From NCBI GenBank assembly GCA_030450535.1, contig JAKDIK010000128.1, positions 1-7,506 of the forward strand: a DNA stretch of 7,506 nt, read 5' to 3'. Made by a program: the position numbers and the translations under genes. Each line of letters begins with the position of its first letter. Position 1 is the stretch's first letter. Source of the DNA: Propionibacteriaceae bacterium. Lineage in GTDB: Bacteria; Actinomycetota; Actinomycetes; Propionibacteriales; Propionibacteriaceae. This document shows positions 6,905-7,506 of the stretch, in pieces. The notes below the pieces were generated by a model. That model had not been told where the DNA came from. It worked only from the letters and a program-made list of their open reading frames with translations, and did not search any database.

Positions 6905-6936
6905 CGCCGGCGCCGGTGCCGGTGCCGGCGCCGGCG
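6905..6936 (+). terminator. Perfect 12-bp GC hairpin right after the operon, candidate terminator
   Basis: Bases 6905-6916 pair perfectly with 6925-6936 around an 8-base loop (TGCCGGTG). The left arm starts at the first base after the wzt stop codon. The stem is all G-C, so it would be very stable. No T-tract follows, so termination is plausible but unproven; mRNA 3'-end protection is the alternative. Confidence 0.45.
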
Positions 6937-6941
6937 CTGGC
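6906..6941 (+). repeat. Six tandem hexanucleotide units, GCYGGY
   Basis: Six consecutive units: GCCGGC, GCCGGT, GCCGGT, GCCGGC, GCCGGC, GCTGGC. The array starts 2 bases after the wzt stop and makes up the hairpin listed here. Such arrays can change copy number by slippage. It lies outside any gene I can support. Confidence 0.8.
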
Positions 6942-7029
6942 GTCCATTTACGCTCCGAAGGCACCCCGCCGGGTGGGCAAGGTGCGCGCTGGCGTCCAGC
7001 TACGCTCCGAAGGCACCCCGCCGGGTGGG
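6934..7029. repeat. Pair of 44-bp direct repeats, 52-bp period
   Basis: Copy 1 is 6934-6977 and copy 2 is 6986-7029, separated by 8 bases. They agree at 42 of 44 positions, and the two differences (TT against GC) are adjacent. Each copy contains two short inverted repeats. GCGT/ACGC surrounds a 6-base loop (6940-6953 and 6992-7005), and CACCC/GGGTG surrounds CGCC (6962-6975 in copy 1). The two differences fall inside the loop of the first, leaving the stem intact. The element may be a dispersed intergenic repeat; I recognise no named family. Confidence 0.85.
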
Positions 7030-7061
7030 TTTCGTCCAGAGCAGACGGCGTCGGACGCATC

Positions 7062-7070
7062 TTGTCCACA
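7062..7070 (+). promoter_or_regulatory. DnaA-box-like 9-mer
   Basis: TTGTCCACA equals the preferred DnaA-box form of high-GC actinobacteria (TTATCCACA in E. coli). It stands alone in the spacer before the right-edge gene. No second box and no AT-rich stretch are nearby, so it is not an origin. It could be a regulatory DnaA site or chance. Confidence 0.25.
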
Positions 7071-7122
7071 GATTGCCTCACCGACGAGGGACTGGGCGGC
7101 ATTCTGCGGCAGGGTCAGGTGG

Positions 7123-7506
7123 GTGACGCTCGACATCGACCGACCGTTTCGCGCGAGGGACGCCGCGGCAGCGAAGATCTCACGACGGCGCCTTCAGTCC
7201 GACGAGTTCCGACGCCTGGCCCGTGGGATCTACATCTCGCCGCGGGTCCGCGTGGACGCGCGGGTCGAGGCCGAGGCTGCGCTCATGGTCGCCGGCCGTG
7301 GGGCGTTCGCGTCCCACCATCTCGCCGCCCGCCTGCACGGGGGCATCGTGCCGGACGTCGCTCCTCTCCACGTCAGCGTTCCGCGGGGCCGGCACCGCTC
7401 CCGGGTGAGGGACGTCATCGTTCACGAATCATCGCGGACGCCCGTGAAGTGGCAGGGGCTCTTGGTGACCTCACCCGAGGACACGTTCGTCGATCTGGCC
7501 GCACAT
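7123..7506 (+). CDS. AbiEi-antitoxin-like protein with winged-helix-type N-terminus, partial
   Basis: Reading from GTG at 7123 gives 128 codons open to the right edge, so the C-terminus is missing. AGGG at 7111-7114 is 8 bases upstream and supports this start. RRRLQSDEFRRLARGIYIS (21-39) has the pattern of the N-terminal DNA-binding part of AbiEi-family proteins. ASHHLAARLHGG (63-74), LHVSVPRGRHRS (82-93) and TSPEDTFVDLA (116-126) match the order of motifs in the many actinobacterial proteins annotated as type IV toxin-antitoxin AbiEi-family, some of which carry a DUF559/Vsr-like nuclease-fold C-terminus. Whether that part is present is beyond the window. Most such genes in actinobacteria stand alone without an AbiEii toxin, so an anti-phage role should not be assumed. 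It is separated from the galactan operon by the hairpin and repeats and is probably unrelated to it. Confidence 0.6.
   Translation, partial: MTLDIDRPFRARDAAAAKISRRRLQSDEFRRLARGIYISPRVRVDARVEAEAALMVAGRGAFASHHLAARLHGGIVPDVAPLHVSVPRGRHRSRVRDVIVHESSRTPVKWQGLLVTSPEDTFVDLAAH

Noticed and set aside
6934..7029. CRISPR array
   Set aside because: There are only two repeat copies, with an 8-base spacer and no cas genes. Spacing and copy number do not fit CRISPR.
7062..7070. Replication origin
   Set aside because: A single DnaA-like box, no cluster, no AT-rich unwinding region and no dnaA/dnaN neighbours.
6110..7102. 330-codon minus-strand frame opposite wzt, with an Ala-Pro repeat
   Set aside because: The Ala-Pro run is only the hexamer array read in antisense, and the rest mirrors the ATPase gene.

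Overview
The window is GC-rich, with strong G/C bias at third codon positions, frequent GTG starts and tightly overlapping genes. This points to a high-GC actinobacterium. The gene set (UDP-galactopyranose mutase, a GlfT2-type galactofuranosyltransferase, an ABC-2 polysaccharide exporter) implies a galactofuranose-containing cell-wall polymer. The genus cannot be fixed from sequence alone, and mycolic-acid/arabinogalactan bacteria and other galactan-making actinomycetes both remain possible.

Layout. Positions 1-1838 are on the minus strand: a family 2 glycosyltransferase whose C-terminus runs off the left edge (1-743) and, upstream of it, a patatin-like phospholipase (855-1838). A GC-rich hairpin lies between them. 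A 254-bp divergent intergenic region (1839-2092) separates these from a four-gene plus-strand unit: glf (2093-3280), a glfT2-like gene (3277-5283), an ABC-2 permease of Wzm type (5283-6140) and an ABC ATPase of Wzt type (6140-6904). Every junction in this unit overlaps by 1 or 4 bases, so the genes are almost certainly cotranscribed and translationally coupled. A 218-bp spacer (6905-7122) holds six tandem hexamers folding into a perfect 12-bp hairpin, a pair of 44-bp direct repeats, and an isolated DnaA-box-like 9-mer. The right edge carries the start of an AbiEi-antitoxin-like gene (7123 onward).

How the genes work together. Glf converts UDP-galactopyranose to UDP-galactofuranose, and the GlfT2-like enzyme polymerises it on a lipid-linked acceptor at the inner face of the membrane. 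The permease/ATPase pair would export the lipid-linked chain. The ATPase has no C-terminal carbohydrate-binding domain, so export probably does not depend on recognising a capped chain end. The patatin and the family 2 glycosyltransferase may belong to the same envelope region, but that is inferred from position only.

I found no clearly new defence or mobile system. The parts that best repay a second look are the compact synthesis-plus-export operon, the structured leader before glf with possible mini-ORFs, and the repeat-rich spacer after the ATPase gene.
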